Shown here one piece after another: positions 58,721-64,000 of a DNA stretch of 64,000 bases; position 1 is the first letter of the stretch; every line of letters starts with the position of its first letter. The notes below the pieces were generated by a model. That model was not told the DNA's origin and did no database searches. It saw only the letters and a list, made by a program, of their open reading frames with translations. Made by a program: the position numbers and the translations under genes. The DNA comes from Glycine soja. Lineage: Eukaryota > Streptophyta > Magnoliopsida > Fabales > Fabaceae. The stretch is taken from contig NC_041004.1 in NCBI RefSeq assembly GCF_004193775.1, positions 1,364,001 to 1,428,000 of the forward strand, written 5' to 3'.

Positions 58721-61100
58721 AATAATGTTATATCAAAATTGATTCAAATCTATGGTTATCAATGATTATTATAGAGGAGTTTAAATTTTGATAAACCATC
58801 AAGTTTCAAGTTTAAATTGTTTTGTCAAATCACTCACTATTATAAACTATAAGTTTTGATCAAATGGTTATAAAAAATTTTAAAATTATATTTTAAATTT
58901 TTAATAAATAATTTAACTGTGATATAAAGTTATTTTAACTATTATTTTAATAGAAAAATTGAATTATTCTAGTCACATCTTGTGGCCTTGATAAGTTTAT
59001 GAGAATAATTTTTTTTACTCTTAAAAAAATTAAATTTAATTTAAAAACAAAGATAAAAGAAGATAAATTAAAAGTTTAAAAAATCTAATATATAGACAAA
59101 AATAAAAAGATGATTGTTTGAGATAGCTAAGAGAGAAAAATTACTAATAGCATGTAAAATATACAGTACATACATCTAAAAGAAAGAAGAAGGAAAATAT
59201 AATGAATTTATCATAGATAATCTTACTAGAATAATAATATTATGTCAAATATTAATTTAACATTTAAAAGTATAATTACTATAAAATAATGGAATGTTTA
59301 TTATAATTATAATTTTTTTATGAAAATATTAGTAAATATTATTTATATATGTACAGAATAATTTCGAAAGTAATTTAAATAAAAATAGAATTACAATAAC
59401 CTGAGACATCTTTCATTCTTTCCCGTGTCTCAGAAACATCATATTTTCTTTTAATATTGATAGTTTTGTTTCTTTATTTTAATATTTATATACAATAATT
59501 AATACTAATACTAGTATTAATGTATGATAAAAAAAATATTATAATTAATAATTATTTTTTATTTGTGAATAACCCGTTGAAAACACGAGTACAAATTTAG
59601 TTTATTCTATTCTGTTTATTTACTATTAATAAAATACAATCACTGCATTTTCTTTTTCTTTTTCATGGTTAGCTGTAATTTTATTTTATGTCCTATCTCT
59701 GCAGAAAAAACAAAAGTACGTCCAATTCCACTTCCTCAAATTGCGTGTACAGTGAACAACATGACAAAGGTATAAAGTTTGGGACAAATCACACCAACTA
59801 GTAATGGCTTGACTTCTTAACCACGTGCTTAGACTTTTTTTTTATTTATAACATATTTTTATTGAGCCTCATCATGCAAGCTAAATATTTAAATTTTGTT
59901 GGATGTTAGTGTAAATTAGAGACCTTACACTCATATATAGTACATAGTATTCATTATTCCACCAAAAGAAACTATTAATTAATCTCCTCATTTAAATAGC
60001 ACAAGTGTCTTAATTTAGGATCTTGCTCTATGGTTTTAAAGCTTTTGGTGTTGAATCAGTTTTGCAGATAGCTATTAACCTTCTCAGATACAGTTGTCCA
60101 GATTCTCATCCCTGCTATGCCCTATGAGCTCGTCAAGAAAATGAATGATTTCACAGCTTTTTAATTTTTCTTTTACTGGAATAAATAACAAACTACACTT
60201 TTATAACACACAAAATAAATTTTTGATTATATTTTAAGTACTAAATTGACAGTCTTTTTTCATTTCCAAGTTTTGAGAACCAAATTAACCATTTCCTTAA
60301 ATAAAAAATTACATTAATAATATTTATATATAAGTGTTCAACAATATATTTTAGTTAATTTTTAAATTTTTTTAATAGCTGAAAAGTTTATTTGGTTATT
60401 CGATCAGTAAATCTTTTTAATAATTTCTAATATTTTTTTTAAAATGTTACTTAAAGCACCATTTTTTTAAACTTAATTTTTAGCTTTTGGTCCTTAATAT
60501 TTTTTACACTTTTATCCTTGATATATTTATTCACTTTTCTTAGTATTTTTTTAAATAAATCATGATATTATTAATTTTTTATTTCACTTTTAAACTACTT
60601 TAATAACTAACTAGTTTTACTGAATATTTTTAATCTAATAACTTAACTTTAACTTTCTAGTTACCAACCAATTTTTTACACTTTTCATGAGACATAATCA
60701 TGTTTGGATTTTCATTCACAAAATATGCAAATCTAATGGTCCAACATAAAAGTAAGAAACTTATTCTTAATCTGTTAGCAAATTTTTTTTCTTTTTTGTC
60801 TCACCAGCGTTTTCCCAAATATGCACTCAAACTTGGATCACAAAAACAATTTTTAGTTGCTTTTCTGGTATATCATGATTTGAAAAATTGATCAAACACA
60901 TATCAGGATGCTAATTCAAACACGCATTTACTTTTCATTTAGTTTGTATTTGTTTCTTTGGTGGACTTGCCACAACACAAAATCCGAGACCATTTCCGAG
61001 TATGAATATTGTTGTTTCTCCAACCTTCTTTTCAAATTGTTTTAGGGGTGATCCAAACACACATTTAAGATATCTTTGATAGATGATTCAAACACACATT
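58721..61100. other. AT-rich intergenic; no gene supported
   Basis: Long low-complexity AT-rich stretch. A possible open exon-like piece near 60,085-60,170 (FSDTVVQILIPAMPYELVKK) is not recognised. The repeated TTCAAACACACATTTAAG.TATCTTT at 61,044 and 61,087 is a ~40-bp tandem. Confidence 0.6.
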
Positions 61101-62124
61101 TAAGGTATCTTTAATAGGAGATCTCACTTTTAGATCATAATTACTTTTTTAATAGAATTTAATGTGTTATATCACTTTCAAGATCTTTTAAATTTTTTAT
61201 TCCTATAATAGATCTTAAATCATTTTTTTAAATCCGATAAGAGGTTCATTTTTTAATATTTATTTACAATTTATTTTAAAATAATTAATTATATATTTTT
61301 AATTTCAAAAAATATTCAAATACACAAAATTTGTTAATAATTAAAATATTTATTCGTCAATATAATTTAAACCTATAACAATCCATAAGATTGATCAGAA
61401 AAACAAACATCGACATTAAACAATAAAAATTAAATTTTATTATTATTGTGATAAAAAAAAATTTAAACATATTTCACGAGTTTACTTGAAATTGTTAATG
61501 AACTCCTATAACATCTTATATTTGCAGGTAAAATAAAACTGCTTCCTACCCTAAAGGTCAATGCAACATTCTAAAATTAATAGTAACGATAAAAAAATGT
61601 TACACGACCCCCTCCCCCTTCTACGTTTTGTCTCTTATGTTTCTCTTCTTCCCCCACCCATCTCCATGCCCCCAAGCTCTCTTCTACCACGTGCCTCTCC
61701 CTCTTCCTCCGCCCAAGCTTGGTGTTTTCTCTTCCCGTCACCTCTTATCTAACCCTAATGGCCGCGCGTTGACCGTCATGTCTCTCTACACGGATCTTGC
61801 ATTTTGTAATTGATTTTATTTTTTATTATTTGTTTTAAAATTATATTGTCATGTATTTATTTTGTTATTGTTGGAATGTGACAGATTTATTGTTGTTCTT
61901 CTTCTTCTGGATTTATTTCTTCCCCCAATAATCAATTAAGGAAAAAGGCAATAAAAAATTATTTAAAAAAAAACATACAAATTTTCAGGATTTTTCTACA
62001 AAAATTCAACTTCAAGCATGAACATCTTGAAGATGTCTCTAATAATTGGGTCTCAGAAGAAAAAAAAAAACAGATCTTCATATCTTAAGATTCATATCCA
62101 ATATGATCTATTGGAGATGCCTTA
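61101..62124. mobile_element. Possible ~1-kb TIR element
   Basis: AAGGTATCTTTAATAGGAGA at the left and, inverted, AAGGCATCTCCAATAGATCA at the right resemble each other. A GC-richer core (61,600-61,780, CTCCCCCTTCT...ACCACGTGCC...GCCGCGCGTTGACC) could be captured promoter or leader sequence; its short frames match nothing known. Weak. Confidence 0.35.
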
Positions 62125-63744
62125 GACTAAGTTTTGGTGTTTCTCAATAGGAAACATCACATCCACCGACCACATGATGCCTTGGGTGCACATAGTTATG
62201 TCTTTGCGTTGGGCTTGATTCTTCGAGTGTGTGCGTTTTCGTCCTCCAAATTAATAAATAATAACTTAATATCATGTTTATATGAAAAATAAAAAGTATT
62301 ATTAAGATAGTTTTTAAAATGATTAGTATAAAAATTGTTAATTTGTGATTAAATAATAATATATATTTCTTTCATATTTAAATATAATAAAATTAACTAA
62401 CTTTTGTGCTAATTAGACAAATTAATTAATATCATTTAATTCTATTAATCACATTCATATGTTTTTATTAAAACTTGATATTAAAAGTAAAAAAAGAGAC
62501 ATTAGAAATAACATCTCAATTAATAGAGAAATATTTTGGGATAATATCATTAAATAAGATAAAAATAGTTAAAATTTATTTATATTTAAGTCTATTTATT
62601 TTATTTTTCTTATAATTGAGTTCAAAAGAGAGTATTTATTTACTATTTTGTGCAATGTGCTATAAAATATATTGTGAAAAAGAAGTGGTACAAAAGATAT
62701 AATTCTAACATAAATATCCAATGTAGAAACAAAGCACTAAAGCCAATTATTTGAGCAGTATGGTTAAAATTCAATCAACTGCAAGCCTTGAAAATCAGGA
62801 GGTGTAACTGAATTATCGGAGTGGTGTTCTTAAGTTATAAATTTTTAATATTTATGTTTGATTACTATGGATAAAGAAAGAAAGAAAAACCTGCAAGCCT
62901 TGAAAAGTTTGCGCCATACATTTTTAATGTAAGGATCCTTTCACATTAATAAGTTATATTATCATAACAATAATATTAATTATGTTACAAGAGAGTGACA
63001 CAAATAGTAAATTTGGTAAAGCCTACATAAATAATGGTATGTCCTGCTACAATTGTTGTGTTTTCTTTTGTCGTATCAGGAATTCTTGACACCCATCATT
63101 GCTGTTTCACTATCAACAGTGCTTTACCATTGCACGTGTGTTTAAAGTTTGAAGTCAAATAGAACTCTTCATGAATAAGATGACAAATTGACAAGGCCCA
63201 ACATTGTAATGACCTAATGTTGACAATTTCTTCACAGCCGAAAGGTTCATGCCGTGGTATATATGATGGTACAAAAAACCATTGCAATTTGGAATTTGAC
63301 CATTTGAAGCGCCAACAATGTGAGAAGTTAAAATAGCCAAGTAACTTAGATGCATTTCCCCACATGCCATAATGTGACAAAAAAGACTAGAAGGGTAACA
63401 ATTTCATCCAAGACACACCACACCTCCTATCATTTTTCCTCATGTGATTTGCAAGATTGTAAGACACAGGTTTAATTCTGGTTGGATAAACTTCTTTATA
63501 AAACTCATACAAGAAAAAAATGAGAAAGAAAAATGAAATACGTTTCTTTTATAAGCCAAAATTGAGTTATACACAAGTTAAAATCAACATTTAGAGAAGT
63601 TGATACAAGAAATTTTTTACAGATTAACTTATGTAAGTTAACTTTAGCTTATAAAAGAAGCTAATTTAATTTTTTTTCCTTTCTTATTTTCTTATCCTGT
63701 AAGTACTTATGAAAAACTTCATCCAACCAGAGCCTAAAAATCGT
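62125..63744. other. Intergenic; no gene supported
   Basis: AT-rich except 63,050-63,420, which has ordinary composition and a 94-codon minus-strand frame (MSHYGMWGNASKLLGYFNFS..) that I do not recognise. It may be downstream sequence of the SDR gene to its right or an old insertion. Confidence 0.5.
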
Positions 63745-64000
63745 TCAAAAGCTGGACACTTCTTGCCGAGTAAAGAAGTGGCCAGAAGGGGAACCATTAG
63801 GCAAGAGTGCTAATCTCACAACACTAGCAGCACCATTTTCAACAGATAAGATGCCAGTGTTTCTGTTAATGTCTGTTTTAACAGAACCAGGACATACACA
63901 ATTGATGCACAATTTTTGGTGCCTATAAGCCAGAAGCCTTGTGTATGAATTCATGGCTGCTTTTGAGACCATATATGCAGACAAATAGGTTGGCCACCCT
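63745..64000 (-). CDS. SDR gene 3, C-terminal part, cut by the window edge
   Basis: Minus strand, continuing past 64,000. Reads [60 protein letters not shown] and [20 protein letters not shown], ending SF and a stop. The catalytic YxxxK (YMVSK) is intact, as is the C-terminal signature shared with SDR genes 1 and 2. CPGSVKTD replaces CPGYVKTD. Whether the rest is intact cannot be seen. Confidence 0.93.
   Translation of the reverse strand, partial: GWPTYLSAYMVSKAAMNSYTRLLAYRHQKLCINCVCPGSVKTDINRNTGILSVENGAASVVRLALLPNGSPSGHFFTRQEVSSF

Noticed and set aside
60060..60170. Exon-like stretch reading FSDTVVQILIPAMPYELVKK
   Set aside because: No recognised family, a stop lies just upstream in frame, and no donor or neighbours; left as a note only.
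63096..63380. 94-codon minus-strand frame
   Set aside because: No motif recognised; not part of the SDR reading frame next to it.

Overview
The window is nuclear DNA of a flowering plant. It is AT-rich, genes are split by GT-AG introns, and it carries plant transposons of many classes. Gene sequences and repeat families (an Au-like SINE, MITEs with GCTAGGTGCACCCAGC ends, ATACGGAT palindromes, a plant mobile domain element) look like a legume, most likely soybean (Glycine); that identification is recognition, not a search result.

Layout. 1-2.3 kb: broken plant-mobile-domain element on the minus strand with AT-rich and GC-rich repeats. 2.6-4.05 kb (+): the last five exons of a tRNA adenosine deaminase (TAD1-like); the N-terminal exons are not visible. 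5-9.8 kb (+): a Rumi/CAP10-type O-glucosyltransferase pseudogene with an internal deletion and a 470-bp Mutator-type MITE inside an exon. 9.8-15.7 kb: AT-rich intergenic DNA. 15.7-17.8 kb (+): intact five-exon PLIM2-type LIM protein (206 aa). 19.2-30.8 kb (+): intact 20-exon chloroplast K+ efflux antiporter KEA1/2 (1203 aa) with an antisense LINE in intron 9. 33-36.9 kb: scrambled partial copies of that KEA gene (exons 6, 7, 9, a second exon 6, exon 20 and 3' flank), with a copia remnant. 37.4-64 kb: a short-chain dehydrogenase (SDR; menthone/salutaridine-reductase-like) family region with two intact genes (43.6-46.2 kb plus, 49.9-53.9 kb minus), two relics and one gene cut by the right edge. 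Between them lie many MITEs, two Au-like SINEs, a fold-back element, an S-domain receptor-kinase fragment and a truncated family-5 glycosyl hydrolase.

The genes are independent single-copy or family genes, not an operon or pathway cluster. The SDR family shows local birth and death; KEA shows recent partial duplication. I found no convincing undescribed molecular system. The most informative signals are structural: the KEA copies supply the empty site for the LINE, the MITE sits in a coding exon with a perfect 9-bp target duplication, and an 890-bp fold-back element has a 10-bp target duplication. Exon boundaries were read by eye from splice sites and reading frame. For the four intact genes the exon lengths sum to a multiple of three.
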